Positions 47,382 to 60,239 of a stretch of 64,000 nucleotides of DNA are shown one piece after another. Position 1 is the stretch's first letter; each line of letters starts with the position of its first letter. The translations under genes were made by a program, and so were the position numbers. The notes under the pieces were generated by a model. The model saw only the letters and a list, made by a program, of their open reading frames with translations, searched no databases and was not told where the DNA came from. This DNA comes from Poa pratensis (Eukaryota > Streptophyta > Magnoliopsida > Poales > Poaceae): assembly GCA_947311845.1 (NCBI GenBank), contig CAMZMU010000027.1, positions 42,248,853-42,312,852 on the forward strand. Reading direction: 5' to 3'.

Positions 47382-50300
47382 TCACATGCCTAGGGGCGCG
47401 GCACAGAGAGCGTGAAGAGCAGCACCAGGAGTAGAACGGCCGTATCCAAACAAATCTAACATCCGTGGGTTTTGGCGGCCGGCTTCGTGATTCCCTTCCT
47501 TGACAAGGTCTTCTTCTGTTTGCAGAATCTTCTCAGTTAAGGAGAAACCAAAAAGCATGCAGCTAGTTCTTGCAACCCTCCTTCCATCAGACCCAGGCTT
47601 GGCACCATCTCCAGGAGCCTTCCGGATTCCAGATGGGTTAGCCTGACTGTCATTTGCACTACCTTCTTCGTTGTTCTTGCTTGCCTGCCATAGCTGTGGA
47701 ACCACTCCGGACGACGGAGAAGCCACTTCTGCTGATGGTGGAGTAGATAGGGAGAGAGCATATCCTTGAGCTGCAGATGTTAACACCCCACTGATGGCAG
47801 ACGAGTCACGCATATAGTTGTACAGGCCGTATCCCCCTTTTGTCGAGCGTGCATCAGACACCATTCCTTGAAACAGAGGAACTGTCTGAGAAATTTCTTG
47901 ACCTCGCAAGACCTCCGGGAATCCAACAGATTCACCGAAGCCTACAGATTTGTAGGTGAAACAGGAGTTTTGAGGTGGAAGCCTGCGGCTTTGTGTGTCG
48001 GTAAGGAACCTCATACCATCAGAACGTCTAAATTCTGTGGGTCCAGGTGGCTGAGGAGAACATGTAACACGATGAGTTCCAGAACCCATCAATTCTTGAC
48101 CTTGCAAGACCCTGGGGAGCTTATCAGCTACCACCGAGTCCGGACGACCATTTCCATCTACAACATTTAGTGGTCAAGTCAATAAACACATATTAAGAAT
48201 GGTGGAATAGCAGGTATACCTAGTTACATGCAAACGTCAGAATTGCACAGTGGGAAGTGGGAACATACACAGAGTTGGGACGTCCAAATTGCCCTGAGGG
48301 CTCAGCTTAGCACGTTTAAAGCTGGATGCTGACAGAGACTGGGCAACAGAGACTGAACCGCTGACTATCTCGATGTCCCATGGAGATAGTCTATGTTGGC
48401 TATTACAGTCAGTGCCATCCTCCCATCTTACCTGAACAAAACGGCATCATTTAAATTCGCTGATATCAGTTTTCAAAAATTAAAATCGCTGATATCACTG
48501 AACCAAACCACCATAAATTCATGCTAAATAGAAGGCACTACTCCTAACGCATCTTCAGTGATTCTCTACACCTAGAGCAAATTAGAACTCAGTATCGATT
48601 CATTTTCTGTATGGAAGATATTTTTATCAACATGCTATGTTTAACAAGGACCCATAGCCAAAGGATAAAAATCTAAAAATTTGCATTCTAGTTAGCATGC
48701 TCTGTTGAAACGCTTTTTTTTTGTAAGGTGGATTGGCAAGTCTGTTAACAAAATATCATGTAGTATTTTTTAAGGTGATTAAACCTGAATGTGAGGATAC
48801 AGCCGTGCAGGTCTTAACACACTGCAAGCTTTCAATCATCATCAGGAGCATTTTAATGATTTAAGCCCATGTGTGCAACATAAACAAACAATTCCAGAAA
48901 AAATATAGTTCTGTAAGAGATTGCGAGGCAGACTGGAAATAATGGCGCTCAGAGTTGCTAAGGGCTTAATACATTTAACTGAAATGCATACCAGCAGGCT
49001 TTTCCATTTTGAAGCGTTTCAACAGAGCATGCTAACTAGAATGCAAACCTGAATGTGAGGATACAGCCGTGCAGGTCTTAACACACTGCAAGCTTTCAAT
49101 CATCATCAGGAGCATTTTAATGATTTAAGCCCATGTGTGCAACATAAACAAACAATTCCAGAAAAAATATAGTTCTGTAAGAGATTGCGAGGCAGACTGG
49201 AAATAATGGCGCTCAGAGTTGCTAAGGGCTTAATACATTTAACTGAAATGCATACCAGCAGGCTTTTCCATTTTGAGCCAGTCCACCTAATAGGGTCAAC
49301 TTCATTGATACCAGTAATCATTCCGGATCGCCTACAAATCAAAACATAAACAAAAACTCAGTAAATTATTTAAAAACAAAATTTAGTTCAGTTGAAAAGG
49401 ACAGACCTCTCGTTAATATCTTCACTCCCATACTGATACTTAAACCTCATTCCAACACAAAATGAATGGTTCAAGCTCTTCAGGAACTTCCAATACGGAA
49501 CAATAAATTCAGATGCAGCAGTCCTGTAGAGAGTCCAAGAATCAATATTCAAATATGTAAGAACAGATTTTATGATCGCCGAACCAAAAGGAATCAGTTT
49601 CCTATGGTTTTAATGAACATTTTTTACTCATCCTTTTTGTAGTTACATATTATAATTATAATTTTTTTTTACGAAAAGAATGACTCTTTCGTGCTGAAAT
49701 TTAAAACCTACAAGTATATCCAGTAACCAGTTCTACTCTTAATGAACAGTAATAACCTAGTCAGCATCATAATTGTGACCCAGAATCAAATGTCCATTTT
49801 CGGGCAATCTTATACTACTTACAAATAAAAACTACATCCATAGTTAACAAACCTTGGATTGTAACAGATGTGAAAAACACTCCCATGCTTCAAGGAACTC
49901 GCCACAGAAGACAGTGTTTGTATCTTTGCACTGTTGCTACTGAAAGCTTTGAAAAGTGCCTCATTTTTAAGCTGAATGGTTCTCCTTACACCAAGTTTAA
50001 GTTCGCCATCATCACCTCTATAAGGGGAAAATTTCTGAATTAAATAATTAAAGAGACAAAGCTGTTAAGTTCACCAAACTGTACATGTGCTTACCGGAGA
50101 AATAAAACTGCATCACCCGAGACAAGTTTCTTCTTATTGACAAATGAGCTCCATCCAGTTGTTAAGAGATGCCTACGTGGCTGACCTGGAGGGCAAAGGA
50201 GCATTTCATGACATTGTATGACACCTTCCTATAACTACGAGATACTGATACATTTCCCTCAAACTCAGATTGGATGATAGATTATTTCTACGATGCTATT

Positions 50301-52186
50301 TACTTGTTTTAATGAATCTACACAGTTCATACACCGATTCCAGGATATGTAACAGAACAATAAAGATAAAAAAACAGTGTCAGATGCAAATGCATAACCT
50401 AATCCATATTAGTAATGTATGGGCAATGCAAATAACCCTGCTTACTGTATGAAGCGTAGGATAATATTGAAAAAGGTTACCAAACACTGAAACAAGCCTA
50501 TTCCATTCCATCAAAGGACTAAGCAAACCATACAGGAAAACTACTTTCTCCGTTTCAAAATATAATATGTTTTAGACTTTGTCCACATTCACATGTACAC
50601 AAATGTATCTAGACACATTTCATGTGTATGTCCATTTATTTTAGCATGCATGTAGACAACATGTGTAACATCTAAAAAGTCTTACATTTAGAGAGCTGAA
50701 ACCACATCTTCCATTACTTAATAATGTTCACTAAAATAGTTCAAGATTGACAGTATGTATGTGTGTTTGAAAGCTTAAAGCAGCTTCTGAGCTTTATGAA
50801 GTTGAATTGACTTGCCTCCGAGTTATAATATGAGATGGACATATGATGCATAATTTCCAAATAGAAGCAACAAGTAGAACGCTTACCAGCAACAGAATAA
50901 CTACATAATGCAAGAAGGGCATTTTATACTGTGGCCAAACCACTGCATCAGCACTGAGCTCACCTCTATAGATATGACGGAACCTCCACTTCACTCCATG
51001 CAAATCCTTGGCGACAAGCTCTTGGGAAGGCCTGATCTGCTGGTAGTCCTAAGACAAAACAAGGGAATCAGAAAAGGTTAGAGCCGCACCACAAACTATG
51101 AGACCAAGGAATCATTTCAGGAGCCATATGGCCTAACTCAAATTTACAAACATAATCACCAGTGGAGGGAAGCAGTCCTCAGCAGCACGGCGAGGAACGG
51201 AGAATCCCCCATGCGTGCTTGTGTCAGAGGCGGTCAGTGTCTTGCAGAACATGTGCAGCATCCCGGACTTTTTTTTCCCATCACATTCCTCCATGTCATC
51301 TTCTTCAGTTCTACCACCTCTCATGTTCCTCTCAAAGACCTGAACCAACAAAACCGTGCCATTTTGATTCATCCAACATGAGTCGATATGAACAAGTTCA
51401 GTTTCACAAACAAAACAAACAAAACCCAAAAGTTTGTTGTTTGACACTGCTAAGTAAGTCTATAAATTATCCTACTAGTAGTATTTCAGAGTGATCATTA
51501 GTTAGATACTTAGATTAATAGGCCTAGGCATGCTAAATCAAGATACATTGTACACAGACACGCATGCAGGTTCGCAATGAAGTAATGGTGGATAAGTAAT
51601 GGAAGAAATTAATACTAGAAACGCCTAGTTTACAAATGCAAACAAAATGTACGCTCGCACGCACACACACTACACCGCATGCTTACACCAATAGCGGAAA
51701 CCTGAAAACCAGCTACACATTCCACCTTGCACCCCCAAAAACAATCCCCTTCTATCATGGGAGCACATAATAATGCAACCAAGCGAAGCGATTCGAGCTG
51801 CATTTCTTACCTCGCCCTCCGCCACCAGAGCCAGGCGCGCGTACACCTCGTCGGTGGCCGGATCCGCCTGAAGCACACGACCCAAATCATGAGATGAGCA
51901 CGGCCAGAAACCAAAATGGCATGAGCAAAAATCCACTCACGCATAGCTCGACGTCCACGACGCGGCACGCCACGTGCGGCGGCAAGGCCACCGGCACCTC
52001 CCCCGCTCCCGCGCAGCCGGCCGCCGCGAGGTGCGCCTGCGGCAGGTAGACGACCGCGCTGCCCCGCCGCGGCAGCGCCACGACCGGCCCCGCGCACGCG
52101 TTCCACAGGTCCCGGCACACCGCCGCCGGGGCCGGGAGCGGGAGCGCGCCCTTGTCCTCGCCCATCGCATTGAGATCGATGCCCAT
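47382..52186 (-). CDS. ARF3: ETTIN/ARF3-type auxin response factor, 10 exons
   Basis: Exons on the minus strand: 52186-51941, 51867-51811, 51339-51160, 51048-50964, 50185-50095, 50017-49853, 49523-49407, 49331-49256, 48431-48269, 48157-47382 (TAG), giving 1956 bp and 651 residues, all phases consistent. It starts MGIDLNAM; an upstream in-frame ATG at 52276 would add 30 residues but lies in leader-like sequence. DLWNACAGP is followed by the B3 DNA-binding domain (about 132-236; [32 protein letters not shown]) and the auxin-response domain (about 262-344; [23 protein letters not shown]). There is no C-terminal PB1 domain, as in ETTIN. Two tasiR-ARF target sites in exon 10 confirm the ARF2/3/4 clade. 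It is a nuclear regulator of auxin-dependent organ polarity. Intron 8 carries a perfect internal duplication. Confidence 0.95.
47895..47915 (-). promoter_or_regulatory. tasiR-ARF target site (distal)
   Basis: The ARF coding strand here reads GAGGTCTTGCGAGGTCAAGA plus one A, complementary to the TAS3-derived tasiR-ARF with one central mismatch. ARF3/ETTIN transcripts carry two such sites, and cleavage restricts the protein on the adaxial leaf side. Confidence 0.88.
48093..48113 (-). promoter_or_regulatory. tasiR-ARF target site (proximal)
   Basis: The coding strand reads AGGGTCTTGCAAGGTCAAGA plus one A, an essentially perfect complement of tasiR-ARF. It lies 198 bp upstream (5') of the second site in the same exon and encodes RVLQGQE. 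Confidence 0.92.
48682..49276. repeat. Perfect 232 bp direct duplication with a 33 bp inverted repeat in ARF intron 8
   Basis: Segments 48781-49012 and 49045-49276 are identical by eye over 232 bp. The 32 bp spacer between them (plus one adjoining base, 49013-49045) is an exact inverted copy of 48682-48714. The duplicated unit includes the last 21 bp of ARF exon 8 and its splice donor (original 49256, copy at 48992). Confidence 0.93.
50544..50694. mobile_element. Degenerate Stowaway-like MITE in ARF intron 4
   Basis: Begins after TA with CTTTCTCCGTTTCAAAATAT and ends near AAGTCTTACATTTAGAGAG, with the internal AGTCTT and ATGTATCTAGACA motifs usual in grass Stowaway elements. The ends have diverged. 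Confidence 0.45.
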
Positions 52187-54627
52187 GGCGCCGCCACCCA
52201 CCACCAGCAGTAAGGGTTTGCGTCCGTCCGTCCCCCTTGGGACAAGGGGGTTAAAAGGCGGGGGATGAAGAATCAACCGCGGCCGCGAGGAGGATGTGGG
52301 AGCAGCAGCAACAGCAGGACCCCATTAATGGCTCCGAGCGCGTCGCTCTCCAGCCATGTCCTTCATCTTCTGCTTCTGCTTCTGCTTCTGCTTCTGCTTC
52401 TGCTAGCCCCCCATGCCTCCCTGCTCCTCTGCGTCGTCCTCCCCGGCGGATCTCCCCTCGGCTGCCGCGCGCGTAAACAAGGTCGCTGTTGATGCTGCTG
52501 CTGCTGCTGCCCCGTCGCTGTGGCTGTGGCTGAGCCTGAGACGAGACGCCCACGCTTTTATGACGCAGGAGTGAGCTAGCGTGAGCTGAGGTGAGGCCAA
52601 GGGATTGATTGGACGGGGCTTTTCTGGCTGCTGGGCGCTCACTGGGTACTGCTCGCGGCCGCAGCTGCCCGCTTTCGGAACCACTGTTCCTCACCAGGAG
52701 CCACCGCCAGCGCCTCGAGCAGAGAGCGCACACCACCAACGGTTGCCCTCTCGTCACATTTGTTTACCACCAGGAGTACATTTTAAATTTTGAACTTAAC
52801 TCGTAGAGGTCAGGCGGATTTGAAATCTCTCGCATTTGCACCACGAATTGTTGGATCCCTATCTAAATCGAACCATTGCTTGGTGCACCGGGAAAGTAAC
52901 AATCCCGATCGGGATTACGGGTTACTCTCACTATATGTGGCGTATTGGCGGAGCTAGAGAAGTGGAGATTGGGGTGCCGTTTGTGCCAGAACACAAAAAA
53001 AATTCTTTTAGGTGTGGCACATAAGGTGAAAATTTGCTATTTTACAAAGAAAACTAGATTTACCCGGTGTCATGTGCACCCCCATGGTTGCACCGGTGAC
53101 AACAGGTGCGCTCGGTACTCTCCCACACTTGGCTCTCCCATCCCCTCTCGTTTAGCCTTCCCACGATCTCTCGAACCGTGAGAGAACGTCGATGTGGAGC
53201 CGTCTCTCTGGCCACCCCCGGAGCCACTCGACAATGTCATCAGTCTCCACTATCGTCTTCTCACTTTTCCTTAAGTTACACGTGCAACGAAGGTTAGGAA
53301 CAGTTGCCTTGTGTGTTTCTTTCCCAACTCTGATCAGTCATCGCGGCGGAGCGAGCAACGGAGAAGCGTCACGGCTGGAGGATCTGGACGACGAGGCAGC
53401 ATGGTAGGGATTTGACCTAATAATTCTCGAAGAGAGAGAGAGAGGGGGGAGAGGTAGAAGATAGGTATGACAAGTGGATCAATGTAGGCAGTGAGAGCGG
53501 CAATTTGGCATTTTTGTTTTGATACTATGAAAACCAGGTCCAAGTTACGACTTAGACCGAGATCTAATAGTTGAATGTGAACGACGGATTTTGATTTCAT
53601 GGTTCGATTTGATCTCTACGACTAAATGTTTTAAAATGGACCTTTTGTAATAAACAAAGTTCAACCTTGGTCCTGGATGAGTTTCCCTCATTTTTAACGA
53701 AAACTTGCGCCGATCCACCTTTGGTCCTGAATTTATACGTATATATGGTTTGTTTGCTGGCCGATGGACAGATGTAGCTACGTGCATGTGATGTAGGACG
53801 GCTGTAGGCGAAAGTGTGTTTTTATGGCCCCGGGTCCGGTACGAGACGAGGAGTGGTTCCCCATCTAAGCGCTGTCGCGCACGTATGAATGCGTGGCCAC
53901 CTACATGTATGCATCGCCGGCCCACTTCAATGCCAATCATTGCATTGCAGTCGACGGATCTCACTGAATCTGCCGCAATCAATAACCGATAAGTACGCAG
54001 CTCTGCCCGCGGAAGACAGGGAACTGTAAACAACTGGAAACTGGTCCGTCCAGCTCGAGGCAACGGGGCAGTGTGTGCGCCAGGGACAGGGAGCGGCGCG
54101 GTCAAAGTGGAGCAGGCCGTGCCATGCCCGTTTCCCTGCCGCGGCAGACGATACCATACCATACTGGTCTGGTGCGCCCATGCTGGTCCGTGATCGATCC
54201 AGCAGGATGTGTATGAGCTCATCCGGTTTTGTTCTTCCCGACTTTTTCCTTGTAAACATTACGTCTTGCACGAGCATAGGGATTTGTTAAAAGAAAATCG
54301 AAATGGAGGCTGAAACGTCGGCTCTTGGATCAAATTTGAATTTTGATGCACACCTCACTTTTTTTTTATAAGAATATGAAAGAACAACAATGTCTTACAA
54401 AGAAAAACATCAATCGGGAGGAAGCCACCCTGCACGCGACAACTCACTACACCTAAATTAAGGGTCTAATTGGAGACGTTTGCCCATATCTTACACGTCT
54501 ACACTCCATCCTAAACCGGGAGGTCTCACCAGACCAGCGAGGAGCACAAGCTGGTCCAGTAGACATTCGACGCGAACTGTATACACACGCTGAGACTACG
54601 CTCTTCCACCACCACATTTCCAGTAGT
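52187..54627. other. ARF leader/promoter, then intergenic DNA
   Basis: The first about 500 bp are GC-rich leader of the ARF gene with a (CTTCTG)n tract. From about 52.8 kb to 54.6 kb no gene is recognised. A (GA)n tract lies near 53431-53445. Family members normally have a long regulated 5' UTR, but transcript limits cannot be set here. Confidence 0.4.
52367..52404. repeat. (CTTCTG)n microsatellite in the ARF leader
   Basis: Six hexanucleotide copies run from CTTCTG to GCTAG, read as CAGAAG repeats in the transcript sense, upstream of the ARF ATG. Confidence 0.9.
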
Positions 54628-56660
54628 GATCAATGAATAATCTTGTCTCGAGGCCCGTAGTGCAACACTAACGAAACTCATCGTTGTCGATGCGGTAGAT
54701 TACATGCCTCTCCACATCCTGGTCACTTGAGCCATGGAGCCATTTTTGTCCAACACTCACCAACGTTGAACGTTGTACGTTAGTTTTTTGCTAGAATTGC
54801 TCATTTCTTTTCTCTAATCTTTGGCGAGCCACAAAAAGGTGGTGGGGTACTTTTGAACGGTTTTGCCTAATCATACAAATTAGGATGCGCCGCTACGTGA
54901 GTTCTCTAGCAATTTTGCGCATGGTAGTGGTGCCATATATGCATGTACAAATGATAATGTGGTCCAGCTTTTTAAGAAGCAAAAAAATTGATCTCTTAAA
55001 CTGATCCAGCTGATGGTCTATCTTCAACTCGGCTTTGTTTGACAAGATCTTTGAAACTCGACCTAATACTTTTATGTTGACGATAACATGAAGATTTATA
55101 AGTTGTCACTAAAGTAGTCACATTTTAATTAGTTAGAATTGACCCAATAATAAAACAACGATAAAAAATTGTCGAATCATACTAATTTGATAAAAATTTA
55201 AAAAACACTCCTCTAGAAGAAGTCAAGATGAAAGCAAATTGTGAATCTCAAAACGATTTGAGATATATAAAATTACTCAGGGAATCAACCTCAGATACTT
55301 TGATGCCGTTATTTGTTCCTACAATATATGCTTTTTATTATGTACATGTAGCATCTTTTTTTCTTGTTCCTTTCCATGCGATATGTTTTTTCATATTTTA
55401 TGGCTGGAGACATTTCACTTTGGATTACTAAAAGACTTATATTTTACGAGATAATTTTATTTTTTAAAACACAAAATTATGTATGAACTAACAACATGTT
55501 CTCGGTGTTGTAAAACTAGGCTAAGAGCATTGTGTTGTATTTATTTTGAAGGCCTTATAAAGTACATGAACATTTCCAGTCAGTTTCATGTATAAACATG
55601 CTGAAACAAGCAAGGACTAAGATTTGATCAATGAATAATCTTGTCTCTCGAGCCAACAACATCACCCCCTACGCGTTCGCCGACGAGACCCGTAGTGCAA
55701 CACTAATGAAACTCATCGTTGTCGATGTGGTAGATTACATGCCTCTCCACATCCTGATCACTTGAGCCATGGAGCCACTTTTGTCCAACACTCACCAACG
55801 TTGAACGTTGTACGTTAGTTTTTTGCTAGAATTGCTCATTTCTTTTCTCTAATATTTGGCGAGCGACAAAAAGGTGGTGGGGTACTTTTGAACGGTTTTG
55901 CCTAATCATACAAATTAGGATGCGCCGCTACGTGAGTTCTCTAGCAATTTTGTGCATGGCAGTGGTGCCATATATGCATGTACAAATGATAATGTGGTCC
56001 AGCTTTTTAAGAAGCAAAAGATTGATCTTGTAAACTGATCCAGCTGATGGTCTATCTTCAACTCGGCTTTTTTTTGACAAGATCTTTGAAACTCGACCTA
56101 ATACTTTTATCTGACGATAACATGAAGATTTATAAGTTGTCGCTAAAGTAGTCACATTGTAATTAGTTAGAATTGTCCCAATAATAAAACAACGATAAAA
56201 AAAATGTCTAATCATACTAATTTGATTATAAAAAAAAACTCCTCTAGAAGAAGTCTGGATGAAAACAAATTGCGAATCCCAAAGCGATTTGAGATATATA
56301 AAATTACTCAGGGAATCAACCTCAGATACTTTGATGCCGTTATTTGTTCCTACAATGTATGCTTTTTATTATGTACATGTAGCATCCTTTTTTTTTGTTC
56401 CTTTCCATGCGATATGTTTTTTCATATTTTATGGCCGGAGACATTTCACTTTGGATTACTAAAAGACTTATATTTTATGAGATAATTTTATTTTTTAAAA
56501 CACAAAATTATGTATGAACTAACAACATGTTCTCGGTGTTGTAAAACTAGGCTAAGAGCATTGTGTTGTATTTATTTTGAAGGCCTTATAAAGTCCATGA
56601 ACATTTCCAGTCAGTTTCATGTATAAACATGCTGAAACAAGCAAGGACTAAGATTTGACC
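54628..56660. repeat. 1 kb tandem duplication
   Basis: Unit 1 is 54628-55625 (998 bp) and unit 2 is 55626 to about 56660. Both start GATCAATGAATAATC and end GCAAGGACTAAGATTTGA. Identity is high, with scattered substitutions and one insertion of about 40 bp in unit 2 near 55650-55690. Matching 67-codon ORFs at 55228 and 56259 reflect the duplication, not a conserved gene. No LTR ends, PBS or target duplication were seen. Confidence 0.9.
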
Positions 56661-58652
56661 AACACATGTTCTGTCACAACTAATCCAATGAAATTATTTT
56701 TACTTAACTTTTATATATCTATTTATTTTCAGCATGTTACAGTTGTGTAGTAAGTATGATTTTCCATCGGGTGATATGGTTTAATTGCTAGTCGCAATTT
56801 TGGTAAATAATATTTTTAAATAATAAGGTAAGGGAAGCTCCTACAAATTTTTTTAAAAAAATAGTAAGAACTCAATCCACTTTCGTGAGGAGTTAACCAG
56901 TGTGGCTAGGTTGTAAATTTACTTTACTAACCAAGTGAGATAGACTCACTTCTTTACTAAATATTAGCTGGTGTGTTTACTATTTGTATCTAATATTGAA
57001 AGGCAATAATTCAAATTTATAACAAAATTTGTTTCATAAATATTTCTATAATGCATAATTTATAGTAAAGATATGCAAAGAACACTCAATAGGGATTTCT
57101 AGTGTACGATGAATAGGAAAATTTATAGAAACTTTTAGTGTATAAACTCGACCAGTATTTACCAAAGTCGTTGTGAACTTGGTACTAAAACAACATTGCT
57201 TACAATAATCACGAGTAATATAAATTGGTGTGGATTCTAATATGTTTGCATATTTCAATTTTATTTGACATGCTCTTATGCAATATGCTTGTGATCATGT
57301 GATGTGCACATGGCCCCCTGTCACTTTGTGAAATAAAATGTATATCACTGAGGTAAAATATAAGTAATTTTGAAGTGTACGGATGTAATTTTATGAATGA
57401 CATTGTTGCATTTTGTTTGCGAAATACTTTTATGTATTATACTGTTTTTATCAGTGAAAACTATAGTCAAATCATGTGTTTTTTTACCAGAAAAGTTATT
57501 CATCTTTTAGGATTTGTATATAATATGCTTCAAAACCAAAAATATATTGATACCATAATATTTCAGTACCCGTGTAATTAAACAATTAGATTTTTCTAAA
57601 AAAAGAGGGTTTGATCACATTATCCAAAAAAAAGAATATAATGGTTGAAAATCCGTAGTATTTATAGAGCCAACCACAAAGACTGTTAAATTATAGTAAG
57701 GTTATTATCATACTATTATGATTTTGCCAAACAAACTCTTTTTTTTATCAAATGAGTATTAAGTAGTTTATTGGTTGTAATAAGAAATATCATAACGACT
57801 AACATATAGTTTAACATCTTGGTTATGATATTGCACAGATTATTGATCGGCCCTGATTTTATATGTAACCACGACTTTTGGGGAAATCCACTTCGCCTCA
57901 TAGGCGCATCTACACCCACTACCCAAAAAATAAAATTTAGAATGTCAAAAACTGAAAATTCAGGATGTACGTATGAACATAGATTCTATGTCCGTACAAA
58001 AAAAAATCGGGATGAAAAAACATTTTGTGCGGCCGGTGTAGAAAAATAAATCCTCGGTGTTCAAAAATGGGTCTGCACGTAACATTTTTTTTCTCTTTTT
58101 TATACCGGTCACGCAAAATATTATTCCGACGGGAAACTTTTTTGTACGAATAGAAAATTTTCAAACGAGCACCATTTTTTGACTTATTAAAATATTTTTA
58201 AATGCGTTAAAATTGTATTTTGCACAACGAATTCATCTGCACCACCCATTAGTCAAAACAGCATGTCCCGACTTTTGTTACTTTGTGGTCTTAATTGGCA
58301 GCCAGCCCACGCGCAGGGAATCGGCGAGCCCAACGTCGTCGTCCCGTGCCGTACGTGGACGGAGTCCGCTTTCAACGCCGCCGGCTTTTACTATTTGCTG
58401 GGTCGTCGTGCGGGGGCCATGCATGGGCGATCTGCTCTGCAGCTATCGCGGGGGGCGCTCAACTCTCAAATCACTCTTGCGCGGTACACACGGACAGCAC
58501 ATCGCCTCTGAGCTCTCTCTTTCCGGGGCACCGGGGTGGCAAGACGTGAGCCCTTCTGTTTGCTTTTCGCGGGGACCCGACGGATGCATCTGATTGCGTC
58601 GTCTTTGGCTTCGCTGCGCGGCTGTTTGTTTTTGCCTTTTTTCTTCGGATCC
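56661..58652. other. AT-rich intergenic interval, GC-richer from 58.2 kb
   Basis: No gene recognised. The 58270-58620 part is GC-rich with short overlapping ORFs but no family resemblance. Confidence 0.4.
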
Positions 58653-58660
58653 GTCCCTTT

Positions 58661-58828
58661 CAGGGGCGGAGCTAGGTACATTTAGTGGGGTCAAATGACC
58701 CCGGTGACCTAATGAAAACCCTTGATAAATTAGTGGCAATAGGCCTCATTAGTACCCCCAATATAATGAAAATGACCCCAATGCAATGGAAATGACCCCG
58801 GTACTCCTCTATGCTGGCTTCGCCCCTG
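58661..58828. mobile_element. hAT-type MITE, 168 bp
   Basis: A perfect 8 bp target duplication GTCCCTTT lies at 58653-58660 and 58829-58836. The ends are CAGGGGCGGAGCTAG on the left and CAGGGGCGAAGCCAG read inverted on the right. Non-coding. Confidence 0.9.
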
Positions 58829-58836
58829 GTCCCTTT

Positions 58837-59207
58837 GGTGGCGGTCGCCTTGGCAACACGTATGCAGGAATCCCGAGTTCACGTGCCACGAAAAGACGCC
58901 AAAGCAAACAGTGGAGTGTGGTGTAGCTCGAGATCGGCAAGATGGCTGGATGGGACGTGGCTCGCTACAGAGAAAACAAAGGCCTTTTCGGATAGTAGTT
59001 GGAGTTCATATGCTCTTTAGTAATTTTTGTCATGTTTAGGTAAAAAAGAGCTGATGTTACTCTGTAATCTATGGATTGCATTTCTACTCAATTTCGTGTA
59101 AAGACCAACTTGGCGTAACATGAACTTAAGTTTGTTGAGTGATCTATCTAAAGAAGCCCTAACATGCAAGATTGAGCTTTATCTCGCTAAGCATGTAAAG
59201 ATGGACT
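58837..59207. other. Short interval without a recognised gene
   Basis: Lies between the hAT MITE and the LTR retrotransposon. Nothing supported. Confidence 0.4.
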
Positions 59208-59212
59208 TCGTG

Positions 59213-59607
59213 TGATGTGGGCGTACCCTCCGGGCACCCGACCGTTGGCGTACCCGATGCGGCCCAGCACCTGGAGGCCCATGAAGCCTAACAACTGCAA
59301 CTTGGAGTACAAGACAAGAACCTCATGTAAACCCTACCTGGCTCCCTTTATAAAGCCAGACAGAGGCACCCCATAGGGGAGATCCATACGAGACGACGTC
59401 TCTCATCGCCCTCGAGGCCACCATGTAATATCATCATACATCTATACAGATCAGACAAGCAGGATGTAGGTCTTTACCTCACCATGAGGGGCCGAACCTG
59501 GGTAAATCCTTACTTGTCAGCCGACGGAACTACCAGCGCGCACTCTCTCTCCCCCTCAATCAACCGGGGTACTCAACCCTAGGATTTGCCGAGTCCACAC
59601 CTCGTCA
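59213..59607 (+). repeat. Left LTR
   Basis: TG...CA termini and a TATA box (TTTATAAAGCC, around 59348). Nearly identical to 62702-63095. Confidence 0.93.
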
Positions 59608-59609
59608 AT

Positions 59610-59627
59610 TGGCGCCGTCTGTGGGAA
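59610..59627 (+). other. Primer binding site
   Basis: TGGCGCCGTCTGTGGGAA begins 3 bp after the LTR. This is the TGGCGCC-type site common in plant Gypsy and derived non-autonomous elements. Confidence 0.8.
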
Positions 59628-60239
59628 AGAACGCGCGCTGGATTCAACGTTTCGGTGGCTCCAATCTACATCGACAACAGCGACAACTCGCCACCGCGGA
59701 TCATCGCCCGAAAGCTCGACATCAACGATCTTCGTCAACAACGACGGTTCTGATCTTCGTCAACAACGGCAGCCAGATGGCATCTGGTCGGCGGATCCGC
59801 TTCAACACGATCTTCTTCATCACCAACTTCACATCCTGCTCGGGCGGAATCAGTCTTTTCCGACGTCCGCATCTGCTTCCCCGTGCGATCCGAGCCAACA
59901 CGCGAGGCTTGGAGACTCGCGTTGGCAAGCACAAGGCGGCGGCGCCGATCCGATCTGATCGACAAACATGAGGCCAGCTTCGTCAACTAGTACTGCGTGT
60001 CTGACTCACACGCGGATCAGAGAACGAAAAAAGCAACAAAGCTAGCTACATGCATGGAACGATCATCTCTTCCATTGACTGCTCATTAATCTATATCCGT
60101 ACAGCTTGAGATTATTTTAAATATTACACATCATGTGCTGATCGCTTTGTTTTACATTACGAGGGCTCCCTGAATTCAAGATCGTACTGGAGACCGATGC
60201 CGCTGCTGCGGACGCGCACGGCTCCGCAGCGTTTTCATC

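Noticed and set aside
55228..56462. Two similar 67-codon ORFs as a conserved small-protein gene pair
   Set aside because: The similarity is fully explained by the 1 kb tandem duplication; no start context, splice sites or family support a gene.
54628..56660. The 1 kb direct repeats as an LTR pair
   Set aside because: They abut directly, lack TG...CA ends, a primer binding site and a target duplication.
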